A stretch of 64,000 bases of DNA from an uncultured Clostridia bacterium. Its GTDB lineage: Bacteria; Bacillota; Clostridia; UMGS1883. Positions 7,709 to 15,766 of the stretch are shown here, piece after piece (the stretch's first letter is position 1; the number at the start of each line of letters is the position of its first letter). The stretch is taken from positions 54,554 to 118,553 of the forward strand of contig CANRCD010000004.1 of the NCBI GenBank assembly GCA_947629005.1. The letters are read 5' to 3'. Under the pieces are notes generated by a model. It ran no database searches, was not told the origin of the DNA, and saw only the letters and a list, made by a program, of their open reading frames with translations. The position numbers and the translations under genes were made by a program.

Positions 7709-8890
7709 GTGGAGCAATACTATATTGACGCACTGTACCTTGTCGGCTGCGCCATACATAATAAAAAAGCCATTTTAAGGCCCGATATGGATATCGCGAG
7801 GGTAATTCGCGAATGTTACGGGCAATCGTGCGAGCTTTTGGCGCTGTCCGCAATTGTTTCGGCCGAGGGCAGCGACGCGGTAGAAAACCTGTCCGATATG
7901 AAAACCTACCTTATTAAAAGACGTGTGAAGGAAACCGTGCGCTCGCTTAATGTGAATAAGCTTCTCGGCGATCTTGAAGCCGCCGGTCATAGGCCTGTTG
8001 TTATAAAGGGCGCTGTTCTTGCGGATTTGTACCCCGATCCGGCGCTGCGCGAGTCCGTTGATACTGACCTTTTTTTCGTGCATACGGAGGACTGCGACGC
8101 CGCGGAGGCGTATCTTCTTGAACACGGCGGGACAGTAAAGGGACTGAAGGACACAGAAAAGCACAGCGCGGTTGAATATGCGGGCGTGGGGATGGTTGAG
8201 CTCCACAGGAACCTGTACGATGAGGATTTTCGTAAGCTTTGTTTAAAAAACGAAGAAATAATATGCCAGCCCCTTGAGCGAATTGTGCTGCGCGGCGGAC
8301 AGCCGGTGGAAACTCTCGGCAAAACAGATGCGCTGAAATATATATTTTGCCACATGATTCAGCATTTCCTTTTCAGCCGCTGTGACCTTAAGCAAATATG
8401 TGATATTTTGCTGTATACGCGAAGGAACAGGGATGAAATCGACGCCGGCGAGCTGAGGAGATTCCTTGAAAAAACCGGTTGTCTGCGCGCCTTTGATACC
8501 GTTGTTGGAGCCGGGATTGAGTATTTGGGCTTTAAGGCGGAAGAGCTTCTGCCCGTCGAATACTCGCCCGAGACCGTGGAGCTTTTCCTTGCGGACTGTT
8601 TTAATGGCTGCACTAAGGGAGTGTGGGGAGAGAAGGCCATACCTCGGGGAACCGGAGTTTTTTCCTCGGAGCTGTACGGCGAGCGCGGCGGCATTATCAA
8701 GCGTATAGCAAGGGGATTTTTCCCGAAAAAACGCATGCTCGTGGATTTGTACCCGTATTGTGAAAAAAATCCGCTGCTTTTGCCGGCAGCGTGGGCGAAT
8801 AATATATTCGACCTTGCGAAGGGCGTTATGGCTAATCGGGGCAAGTACGGCGATAGGGAGCCGCTGCTGAAAAGGATGGATTTGATATAG
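7709..8890 (+). CDS. Nucleotidyltransferase family protein (NTP_transf_5-like)
   Basis: 393-residue cytosolic protein resembling the NTP_transf_5 family found beside lasso-peptide and other peptide-tailoring genes and in polysaccharide loci. Seen: PVVIKGAVLADLYPDPALRE followed by SVDTDLFF, the latter supplying the acidic DxD pair (about Asp118 and Asp120) of the nucleotidyltransferase core; KG precedes at about 100-101. The rest is helical with no recognised motif. The GTG at 7709 is chosen over 7703 because AAAGGTGG (7694-7701) then sits 7 bases away. It is followed by the HPr-kinase-like gene, which has its own promoter. The substrate is unknown. Confidence 0.75.
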   Translation: MEQYYIDALYLVGCAIHNKKAILRPDMDIARVIRECYGQSCELLALSAIVSAEGSDAVENLSDMKTYLIKRRVKETVRSLNVNKLLGDLEAAGHRPVVIKGAVLADLYPDPALRESVDTDLFFVHTEDCDAAEAYLLEHGGTVKGLKDTEKHSAVEYAGVGMVELHRNLYDEDFRKLCLKNEEIICQPLERIVLRGGQPVETLGKTDALKYIFCHMIQHFLFSRCDLKQICDILLYTRRNRDEIDAGELRRFLEKTGCLRAFDTVVGAGIEYLGFKAEELLPVEYSPETVELFLADCFNGCTKGVWGEKAIPRGTGVFSSELYGERGGIIKRIARGFFPKKRMLVDLYPYCEKNPLLLPAAWANNIFDLAKGVMANRGKYGDREPLLKRMDLI

Positions 8891-9002
8891 CTGAGGAGGA
8901 CGTGGCGGCGGCTCCTGTTTTTGCTTGATTGTATGAAATTGAAATTTTTGACATGAGGTAGAAAAAATTGCGAAATTTTTTTCAAAAAATTCATATTTCC
9001 AC

Positions 9003-9031
9003 TTGACATTTTGATAAAATTGTGGTATTGT
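9003..9031 (+). promoter_or_regulatory. Promoter of the kinase-peptide-SLH-PqqD operon
   Basis: Perfect TTGACA at 9003-9008, 17-base spacer, TATTGT at 9026-9031. The start codon of the P-loop kinase lies 59 bases downstream; no further promoter of this quality is seen until 12.25 kb. Confidence 0.8.
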
Positions 9032-9089
9032 AGAGTCGTGTAGTTGAGTGGAACGACATACAAGATGTAGGCCTCGAAAGGAATGGTCA

Positions 9090-9965
9090 ATGAAGCCTGA
9101 CAAAATCTATTTAATTTCAGAATTTTTTCTGAAAATCGCTGGCGACTGCCCGGAAAAAACCCTTGACGGACTGAAAAGCTATGCTGCGGAGGGTGACTTT
9201 TTCGGGCAAAAGGACGTTATGCGGGTAAGCTGCTCGGTTGCGGAGCATATTCCCGCTCGGGAGCTCAAGCCAATGTATGGCGTCAGGCACTTTATTGAGG
9301 AGTTTGGCTGCTTTGGCGGAAAATTTCTTTCGCAGGATAGGGCCGGCGATTCATCGCTCGCGACGCTGACGTATGATGACGATTTTCATAGCGTGAGTTG
9401 TGTGCTCACCGACGTGGAGGCGTCTGGCGGCAGCGGCCTCGATAGCCGTATGTCGGTTGCCATTGGCGAGAGTGTTGTCAACTGTCTGCCGGCCTTCGGC
9501 GGGATAACCTATCACGCCTCGGCAATAGCGTATAACGGCTGCGCGCTGTTGTTTGCCGCTCCTTCGGGCACCGGCAAATCCACTCAGGCCCGCCTGTGGA
9601 GGGAGAGCTATCCCGACGCGGCGGTTTGCATAAATGACGATACGCCTATAATAATGAAGAAGGACGGCGTGTATCGTGCCTACGGCTCACCGTGGGCGGG
9701 AACCTCGGGCGAGAATAATAACGTATCCGCGCCGGTCAAAGCCGTTATTTATGTCGAGCGCGGGACGGATAATTCCGTAAGGCCTCTTGTTGGGCAGGAA
9801 AAAATCACACGCGGACTGCGCTCCGTCAGGTCACAGCATTTCCCTGTGCAAATGGAACGGCAGGTAAAGATATTGCTTGACTTTTTGGATTCCGTTCCTG
9901 TGTATGAGCTCCGCTGCGATATATCGCGGGGGGCCGTTGAAACTGTTAAATCTCTTCTGTTCTGA
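9090..9965 (+). CDS. HPr-kinase/phosphorylase-like P-loop protein
   Basis: 291 residues. The C-terminal half has the HPr Ser kinase-like core: TYHASAIAYNG (His142), Walker A APSGTGKST at 157-165, and a following acidic stretch INDDTPII. The N-terminal 130 residues match nothing I recognise. It is not the CcpA-pathway HPr kinase, which is longer and has the ESGIGKSE loop; it belongs to the divergent group seen with PqqD and nucleotidyltransferase genes. A phosphotransfer role on a small protein substrate is inferred. The ATG at 9090 is preferred (AAAGGA 7 bases upstream) over TTG 9048. Confidence 0.75.
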   Translation: MKPDKIYLISEFFLKIAGDCPEKTLDGLKSYAAEGDFFGQKDVMRVSCSVAEHIPARELKPMYGVRHFIEEFGCFGGKFLSQDRAGDSSLATLTYDDDFHSVSCVLTDVEASGGSGLDSRMSVAIGESVVNCLPAFGGITYHASAIAYNGCALLFAAPSGTGKSTQARLWRESYPDAAVCINDDTPIIMKKDGVYRAYGSPWAGTSGENNNVSAPVKAVIYVERGTDNSVRPLVGQEKITRGLRSVRSQHFPVQMERQVKILLDFLDSVPVYELRCDISRGAVETVKSLLF

Positions 9966-10048
9966 GCTTATGCAAAGAAAAAGCGGAACGGGAAGATTTA
10001 AAATAGACATAACACATGGCTTCAATGTTTGTCAGAAAGGGGATGACG

Positions 10049-10345
10049 ATGATGAAGATTGAAAAGAAAAAGATTTACAGCAAGCTTCGCGCTGCCATTG
10101 TCGATTTGACGGAAACGCTCGACGAAACGGTTTCGTTCAGGACCTATGCCGCTGCGGGCGCGAATGGCGGCACGGTGCGGCTGAACGGCGGCGCGCGTCT
10201 CTCGAATTTCCACGCGGTTGATTCGTCGGTTGCGCCGGACGAGGCGGCTTATAATAATAGGATAGCCGCTTATGCCGCGCCTGCCAGTGCCGTGCCTGAT
10301 GACTACAATAACGGCAACCGTTACACAAAGATTGACATTTCCTAA
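10049..10345 (+). CDS. Small protein of unknown function, Ala/Asn/Gly-rich tail ending in Ser
   Basis: 98 residues, no recognised family. A charged N-terminal helix (MMKIEKKKIYSKLRAAIVDL, then TETLDET) is followed by a low-complexity Ala/Gly/Asn-rich tail with GANGGTVRLNGGARL and a C-terminus ending KIDIS. There is no signal peptide, cysteine or membrane segment. AGAAAGGGG at 10034-10042 sets the ATG at 10049 (or 10052); upstream ATGs at 10016, 10025 and 10043 are badly spaced. It lies between the HPr-kinase-like gene and an SLH gene, with a PqqD gene two genes on. It could be the peptide substrate of the tailoring enzymes, with leader-like N-terminus and C-terminal Ser as candidate phospho-acceptor. 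That is inference. Confidence 0.6.
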   Translation: MMKIEKKKIYSKLRAAIVDLTETLDETVSFRTYAAAGANGGTVRLNGGARLSNFHAVDSSVAPDEAAYNNRIAAYAAPASAVPDDYNNGNRYTKIDIS

Positions 10346-10368
10346 ACGCGCTGACAGGAGAATCCTTA

Positions 10369-11922
10369 ATGAAAAAAATTCTCAGACCAGCTGCGCTTCT
10401 CGGCCTTATCGTTGGCGCCCTGATGATGATGGGCTTCACCGATTTGCCGGAGGATCACTGGGCTTACGGCGCGGTGCGGACGCTTGTTGACGAGGGAACG
10501 GTTTCCGGTATGCCGGATGGAGGCTTCCACCCGGACGACCCGGTCACGAGGGCGCAGTTTGTAAAGATGTTGGGCTATCGGCTTGCCGAACCCAGAAACG
10601 ACTACATAGTCGATCTTCGTAGGCTTCATTGGGCCTATGATTATCTGCTCCATTCTCCGCTTCGGCTGGCGGAGGGGCGAAAGCTCCTGCCTGACGCACT
10701 AATGACAAGGGAGCAGGCGGCGGTCTATATGTATGACTGCTATGCTGGGGGCGAAAGCTCATACGCACCGTCGTTCGTTACGGCGGGTTCGGACTATCCG
10801 ACGGAGGTCGGATGGACTTATGAGCATGGCATAATGACTGGCGACGACGGGGTTGACCTTCGCCTTGACGCGGGGCTTACCCGGGCCGAGGCCGCCGCGC
10901 TGATAGTTAAATCGCGCGGACGTTCGGTTGAGCCTACGGATTTTGCCGATAATATTGCCGAAGAAAAGCTTGAACGGGTGTTCAACGGAAGCGACCTTTT
11001 CGACGTCCCCTATGACAGTGGCGCGGTTTTGACAAACGGCCAAATAGCGCGGGCGGCCTGCCGCCTAAAGCTTGACCGTATCAACGCGCTGTGGTATGAC
11101 GAAAACGCCGATTTTGACCACCAATATGCAAATGACCTTAAAACGATGGAATTTGTTCTCGGCCCGGGCAGAATATCGGCAAACTTTGCCGACGCTCCCG
11201 CCGCGGCGGAGGACACAGTAGCCATGCTTAGCTACGGTGTGGCGCATAAGATACACGCCCCCGTGCCTTACGGCGGAAGGGAAAGCAATTTCCTTGACGC
11301 CGCGCCCGTGGACGCCGCTCTTGTTCCCGCGCTCACCTTCGCGTGGAAGAACGGCATCCGCCCCTGCGGGGGAGGAAAGCTTAACGACGGCGAGCCGGTA
11401 ACTCATCGGTATGTCGCGTCCTTCCTGCTCCAGTGCGATATTTTGTGGGGGCTTCAAACCTCGGTCACGGTCAGCGGGACGGAACTGACATATAACGACG
11501 AGCCTATGCGTCTTTCCGGCCTTCCGGCAAAGGCGGGGCTTTATCAGTCCGTACTGGCGAGCGTGCCGAACGCTGTGTTTGACCTTCCGTTTCTTTCCCC
11601 CGATGGTAAGGAAATGGAGCTTGCTTCGCCACTGTGGATAAACTATCCGTTTTATAACGACCTGCGCGACGCTTTTACCTCGTATCTAAGCGATATAAGC
11701 CTTCGCCTAAGCGAAGAGCGGGGAGCGACCGTCATATTCACCTATTACCCGCAACTTGTTTATGATAATTCTTCGGGCTTCACGCTCCGCGTAAGAGCCG
11801 AGGTAAACGGCGCAAAGCCTACGGCGGATATGCTCGGCGGCCGTGTGGTATATAATGAAGGGGTGTCCGGTAATGTTGTCTGGGTGGAATATCCCTTAAG
11901 TTATATGTTCTTCATGGAATAG
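10369..11922 (+). CDS. S-layer homology (SLH) domain surface protein
   Basis: 517 residues, exported: short hydrophobic N-terminus (KILRPAALLGLIVGALMMM) then SLH repeats. Repeat 1 at about 24-68 (FTDLPEDHWAYGAV ... PVTRAQFVKMLGY), a diverged repeat 2 at about 78-125 (WAYDYL ... MTREQAAVYMY), repeat 3 at about 140-182 (GWTYEHGIMTG ... LTRAEAAALIV). Another SLH-like segment lies near 310-360. SLH domains bind pyruvylated secondary cell-wall polysaccharide, and two pyruvyl-transferase genes occur in the downstream locus. The C-terminal 150 residues are unrecognised. ACAGGAG precedes the ATG. Confidence 0.85.
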   Translation: MKKILRPAALLGLIVGALMMMGFTDLPEDHWAYGAVRTLVDEGTVSGMPDGGFHPDDPVTRAQFVKMLGYRLAEPRNDYIVDLRRLHWAYDYLLHSPLRLAEGRKLLPDALMTREQAAVYMYDCYAGGESSYAPSFVTAGSDYPTEVGWTYEHGIMTGDDGVDLRLDAGLTRAEAAALIVKSRGRSVEPTDFADNIAEEKLERVFNGSDLFDVPYDSGAVLTNGQIARAACRLKLDRINALWYDENADFDHQYANDLKTMEFVLGPGRISANFADAPAAAEDTVAMLSYGVAHKIHAPVPYGGRESNFLDAAPVDAALVPALTFAWKNGIRPCGGGKLNDGEPVTHRYVASFLLQCDILWGLQTSVTVSGTELTYNDEPMRLSGLPAKAGLYQSVLASVPNAVFDLPFLSPDGKEMELASPLWINYPFYNDLRDAFTSYLSDISLRLSEERGATVIFTYYPQLVYDNSSGFTLRVRAEVNGAKPTADMLGGRVVYNEGVSGNVVWVEYPLSYMFFME

Positions 11923-11934
11923 CCGGAGGCGACT

Positions 11935-12189
11935 ATGAAGCAAAAAAGCGGAATGATAACGCACCTTGTCGGCGAGGATGAGGTAATGGTTATCCCCACC
12001 GAGGGCGAAAACCTTAACCGTGTGCTCAGCCTTAACGGCAGCGGCGGTTATGTGTGGAGGCTTCTTGAAACGGAGCGCTCCTTTGATGAACTTGTTTCCC
12101 TCCTTTCGGATGAATACGGTATTTCCGCCGCCGAGGCGCGCGGAGACTTGGCTGAGTTTATTGATGAAATAAAATCCTACATTGAATGA
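11935..12189 (+). CDS. PqqD-like peptide-binding (RRE-type) protein
   Basis: 84 residues with the full PqqD-family pattern: LSLNGSGGYVWRLLE, then SFDELVSLLSDEYGIS and a final helix. PqqD-like domains (RiPP recognition elements) bind leader peptides and present them to modifying enzymes. It starts 12 bases after the SLH gene with CCGGAGG in front of the ATG, so it is the last gene of the unit that begins with the HPr-kinase-like gene. Its partner enzyme is not evident here: no radical SAM, cyclase or peptidase gene is adjacent. Confidence 0.85.
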   Translation: MKQKSGMITHLVGEDEVMVIPTEGENLNRVLSLNGSGGYVWRLLETERSFDELVSLLSDEYGISAAEARGDLAEFIDEIKSYIE

Positions 12190-12252
12190 GCGGGATGATG
12201 AATGATTTTGCGGCGGTCGGTTAATTCCAAATAAACCGTAAAAGTCTGCCCA

Positions 12253-12280
12253 TTGGATTCCCGCAAAACAAGATTATAAT
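12253..12280 (+). promoter_or_regulatory. Possible promoter of the large secreted protein gene
   Basis: TTGGAT at 12253-12258, 16-base spacer, perfect TATAAT at 12275-12280, 31 bases before the ATG at 12312. The -35 box is weak. Confidence 0.5.
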
Positions 12281-12311
12281 TTATAAATGATTTAAGAGAG
12301 GAATGATTGAC

Positions 12312-14771
12312 ATGAAGAAATTAATGGCCATGCTCGTGGCTTTCTCGATGTTCTTCGGCGTCACCGCCGGCGCAGTTCCGGTGGCAGGCTTCCCTGCCCC
12401 TGCCGATGAGACTTCCGCCGAGGTTCCCGATGGCGGCGAGATTGTTTTTGACGAGCTGCCCGAGGATGGCGACAATCTCGCGGACGATAACCCCTCCGGC
12501 GGAGTGGATATTACGGATGACAATGCCGCGGACGATAACCCCTCCGGCGGGGAGGAGGATATCACGGACGACAATACCGTGGATGATAACCCTTCCACCG
12601 AAGAACCCTCAAATAGCGGCGTAGAAATTATTACCCCCGACGTTGATGAAAATGGCGGTAATCAAGCATTCTTTGATTATCTTGATTCCATGCGTGATTT
12701 GGAGTTCACCGGAGCGAATATACACTTTGCCATGGTAACGACTGGCATGAACCTTGTGCTTGATAGCCGGAATGACGTTCCGTTAGAAGAAATCAGAGAT
12801 ATTCCCGGCATTGATGAGCGTATGTTTAATTTCGGCTATGTTTCCGAATATGATACATATGTTGATTTTATCGATCTTCCTAACGATATGATTCTTGAAA
12901 AGGTCGAGACTCTCGGAATATATTCTATGGATGAGCTTATCGACTGGATGAGTAGCGACGCCTTTATTGAAACCCTGCCGTCCACAATAGGCCTGTGGGA
13001 TGAATTTTATATTGGTAGTTCTGATGATAAAGGGACACCTAAATATGTGACTATAGCCGTAAGTGGCTTTGGAACAGTAGGTGGTTATAAGACAAATATT
13101 GATAATAATTCAATAACTACTCAATATACCGAAGATACAATTCAAGGCTATGTTACATTTCCAGAAAATGGATTGGTAATCACTCCCATGTCTGGTTATG
13201 AAATCAAATCAATATCCTTTGGCGAAAATGGCGGTGAAGCGTATAAGGTTACGGCTGAGGGTCAAGTGAATGATTTAGATACTTTATTTAATGGAAGTTC
13301 CAGCGAACAGGTGACTGATTTACTAACTGTAGCGACTAAAGGTGAAAACGGAGAATATACCTTGTCGAAAGAAGCGTTGACAAAAAGTTTGCCTGCCAAT
13401 AAAGGTGATGTGCTGATATATCCGTATGTTCAACAATCCGGTAGAGGCCAGCAAAAAACAACTTCAGGTGCCCTGAAATTGGTTGTTGAAACTGCGCCAG
13501 CTACTTTTAATGGCACGGTTACGGTAAGTGAGTATGACGTTCCTGAAACCGGGCCCTCGTACGGCTACACGTTTACTAATAATGCAATTGGTAATAGTCT
13601 TAACGGGCGCAATATAAGCGGCAATAACACGCTTCAAACTGCTATCAATACTGCGCTCAGTAACGCCAAGAAGGGCGACACGTTTGAGATTACCTATGAC
13701 GAAAGTGTTATTGCCGGCGTGGGTGTAAATAGCGGCAACAATGTAACAATACACGGCAACTCGGTTTCCTTTGCCGCAGGGGATCAAGACCTCAATCTCG
13801 CCTTTGTTTATAAGCCGGAAATTACCGCCATACATATTGATGATGCAAAACAAGACGGCGAGAAAAAATCGGATGAAACCTTCTTCAGTACATACTTAAG
13901 CCAGTGCATCTGCACTATCGATAATCACTCTTACACGCATACAAGTTACCAAGATATGAATAAAGAATTGAAAAGTTTGCTTAAGGATGGCATGACGATT
14001 AGCTCTATGACATTTACCTTTAAGACAAATGACCGCATAGATAATTCTTCGTTGGGCAGCGCGAATCCAGACGGCGTGACGGTTAACCGCATTCCGATTA
14101 CCGGCAAAAAGTACAGCACGTACGGTTCTTCAGAGGGCGGCATCGAAGGCGCGATTAAAGGCAACTGGAGTGATGCGAACTCTCTTGAACCTTTTGCCGA
14201 CAGTGTTTCAACGTTTACGCCCGATGGTGATATGAGTAATAACTCTATAACCCTCAGTCTTACCCTTGTAAACAATGAGCCTAAGATTCAGTTCAGTGCG
14301 TATGCTGTGAACGGAACTTCCAGCTCGCCAACCGGTCATCAAGGCGTAGTTGTTGTTGCGGAGGTTAGCGGCGACGATTTGGACGGCCGCATTTCCGTAA
14401 ACGGCTGGTTTACAGGAACAGGCAGCGATACGTATGCAAATCCGAATTATAATAATTACAGTAAGTATAGAGGAGATCTTAACGAAATATCTACAGGCAA
14501 TTTCCCGAGAGAAAATACAGAAGGCTCTCTCAACAGTACAGACAAAAAGTATTGGGGCTTGCAGTTCGTTCCCAATAATGGCTATGAAATCCGCTATGAC
14601 TACAAGTATAGTGTTGAGGTGACGGCGGAAACCGGGGGCGGAAAAACGGTAGGTACGGTAGATGTTGATATTAAACACTCGCCCAGTCCTAATAATTATG
14701 TTGTGCCATATCTTAGTAATGCAAATAACGCCACCATTAATTCTAACGCTAATGGCACGCCCAGCAATTAA
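12312..14771 (+). CDS. Large secreted protein with acidic repeat linker, function unknown
   Basis: About 819 residues. Signal peptide (MKKLMAMLVAFSMFFGVTAG) then a mature N-terminus with Asp/Asn-rich repeats of the type ADDNPSGG-x-DITDDN, encoded by imperfect tandem DNA repeats. The remainder is rich in Thr, Asn, Ser and Gly, probably beta-stranded, with one cysteine near residue 535 and no motif, LPXTG or SLH anchor that I can identify. The ATG at 12312 is preferred: GAGAGG at 12296-12301 fits it, while the ATG at 12303 is too close. It lies alone between a possible promoter and a strong terminator. An adhesin, extracellular matrix or appendage component is conceivable; nothing in the sequence decides. 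Confidence 0.7.
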   Translation: MKKLMAMLVAFSMFFGVTAGAVPVAGFPAPADETSAEVPDGGEIVFDELPEDGDNLADDNPSGGVDITDDNAADDNPSGGEEDITDDNTVDDNPSTEEPSNSGVEIITPDVDENGGNQAFFDYLDSMRDLEFTGANIHFAMVTTGMNLVLDSRNDVPLEEIRDIPGIDERMFNFGYVSEYDTYVDFIDLPNDMILEKVETLGIYSMDELIDWMSSDAFIETLPSTIGLWDEFYIGSSDDKGTPKYVTIAVSGFGTVGGYKTNIDNNSITTQYTEDTIQGYVTFPENGLVITPMSGYEIKSISFGENGGEAYKVTAEGQVNDLDTLFNGSSSEQVTDLLTVATKGENGEYTLSKEALTKSLPANKGDVLIYPYVQQSGRGQQKTTSGALKLVVETAPATFNGTVTVSEYDVPETGPSYGYTFTNNAIGNSLNGRNISGNNTLQTAINTALSNAKKGDTFEITYDESVIAGVGVNSGNNVTIHGNSVSFAAGDQDLNLAFVYKPEITAIHIDDAKQDGEKKSDETFFSTYLSQCICTIDNHSYTHTSYQDMNKELKSLLKDGMTISSMTFTFKTNDRIDNSSLGSANPDGVTVNRIPITGKKYSTYGSSEGGIEGAIKGNWSDANSLEPFADSVSTFTPDGDMSNNSITLSLTLVNNEPKIQFSAYAVNGTSSSPTGHQGVVVVAEVSGDDLDGRISVNGWFTGTGSDTYANPNYNNYSKYRGDLNEISTGNFPRENTEGSLNSTDKKYWGLQFVPNNGYEIRYDYKYSVEVTAETGGGKTVGTVDVDIKHSPSPNNYVVPYLSNANNATINSNANGTPSN
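12480..12596 (+). repeat. Imperfect tandem repeat encoding acidic linker
   Basis: About 2.5 copies with 48-51 base period. GCGGACGATAACCCCTCC recurs at 12480 and 12528, with a diverged third copy near 12579. Units encode the DDNPSGG/DITDDN pattern. Such arrays often change copy number by slippage. Confidence 0.75.
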
Positions 14772-14783
14772 CCATAATTCCAC

Positions 14784-14816
14784 AAAAAGCGCTTTCGGAA
14801 ACGGAAGCGCTTTTTA
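14784..14816 (+). terminator. Intrinsic terminator
   Basis: AAAAAGCGCTTTCG and CGGAAGCGCTTTTT pair (one G-T) around a GAAA tetraloop (14798-14801), ending in five T. It closes the secreted-protein gene and isolates it from the capsule locus. Confidence 0.9.
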
Positions 14817-14922
14817 ATGCAGAATGATGAATGTAGAATTGAAGGAAGCAAAATCTCGCGAGCAAGATTTTGCACATTCATTTTCCATTTTAATATCATT
14901 CAGCATTCAGCATTCTGCATTA
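14815..14922. repeat. MITE-like nested palindrome
   Basis: Non-coding 108-base element. The outer arms TAATGCAGAATGATGAATG (14815-14833) and CATTCAGCATTCTGCATTA (14904-14922) are complementary but for one base. The inner palindrome GCAAAATCT (14848-14856) pairs with AGATTTTGC (14865-14873). The right arm contains short direct repeats of CATTCAG. The structure suggests a REP/MITE-type interspersed repeat; whether it recurs in the genome cannot be told from this window. Confidence 0.65.
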
Positions 14923-14972
14923 TTAAATTCCCCAATTCCCACTCGTTTCCCCCGTTTTTTCGCGTTTTTTTC

Positions 14973-15001
14973 TTGACAACCACGCGGATATGTGTTATAC
15001 T
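14973..15001 (+). promoter_or_regulatory. Main promoter of the polysaccharide locus
   Basis: TTGACA at 14973-14978, 17-base spacer, TATACT at 14996-15001, 29 bases before the wzz ATG. It is the best promoter in front of the 46-kb co-directional locus. The leader is too short for a riboswitch or long attenuator. Confidence 0.85.
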
Positions 15002-15030
15002 ATGTGTAACAAATTGTATGGGGTGAGGGA

Positions 15031-15753
15031 ATGGTTAATAAAGCGCTGAATAATTCTTCCAATAACACGCCGCCGACAATAAACCTTCTTGATATATGGA
15101 ATATTTTCTGGTCAAGAAAATTATTGATTTTCATCTGTGTTGCCGTGCTCATGATAGCGGCGTATATCAAGGTGTCGCATTTTACGCCTTATACCTACAG
15201 CACAAGCGGTATTTTGTATGTACAAAACCGCAACGAGATAAGCAAGGGCCAAGTGGAAGGTATTGAAGATACGGTTTACGGCTCCGATATTAGCACGTCA
15301 AGGCTGATGAGTACGACCTATATTGAGATACTTACAACGCGCTCCTTCCTTACGGATGTGAGCAACGCCCTTGGCGGGGCGTACTCCCCGGGGCAGGTGG
15401 GCGGCATGATGTCTATTGCCGCTAAAAATGAAACTGAGCTTTTACAGGTTGATGTGACCTCCGGCTCGGCTCAGGGCGCATACGATGTGTGCAATGCTAT
15501 CCTTCATCAAGCGCCGCAAATGCTTAACGCAGTGTTCGACGGAGGCGAAATAAAAATCGTCGAGGAGGCGGCTATGCCTACGGCTCCGAACGGAAAAGGT
15601 CTCAGAAACGCCCTCGCGCTGGCTTTGTTGCTCGGCCTCGCTATCGGCGGCATTATTGCGTTTGTTTTGGATTATCTTGATATAACGGTTCGCCGTGCAG
15701 ATGATGTGGCCAAGCGTTATAACATTTCAATTCTGGGCGAAATTTCTCAGTAA
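15031..15753 (+). CDS. Chain-length regulator / kinase activator of the Wzz-CpsC family
   Basis: 240-residue membrane protein of the polysaccharide co-polymerase family (CpsC/CapA/YveK). Two transmembrane segments at about 30-50 and 188-212 flank an extracytoplasmic Wzz domain. A short cytosolic tail after VLDYLDITVRRADDV is where the family contacts and activates its tyrosine kinase partner, encoded by the next gene. GGGGTGAGGG precedes the ATG. It is first in the locus behind the main promoter, the standard place. Confidence 0.9.
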   Translation: MVNKALNNSSNNTPPTINLLDIWNIFWSRKLLIFICVAVLMIAAYIKVSHFTPYTYSTSGILYVQNRNEISKGQVEGIEDTVYGSDISTSRLMSTTYIEILTTRSFLTDVSNALGGAYSPGQVGGMMSIAAKNETELLQVDVTSGSAQGAYDVCNAILHQAPQMLNAVFDGGEIKIVEEAAMPTAPNGKGLRNALALALLLGLAIGGIIAFVLDYLDITVRRADDVAKRYNISILGEISQ

Positions 15754-15766
15754 AGGGGGGGCGGCT

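Noticed and set aside
8243..9103. Long minus-strand open frame over the nucleotidyltransferase and following spacer
   Set aside because: No family resemblance, no ribosome-binding site, and it runs across the promoter of the plus-strand kinase-like gene.
7709..12189. A complete lasso peptide biosynthetic cluster
   Set aside because: No asparagine-synthetase-like cyclase, transglutaminase-like leader peptidase or ABC exporter is present here. The asparagine-synthase-like pseudogene at 38-39 kb is 26 kb away and lies in a capsule context.
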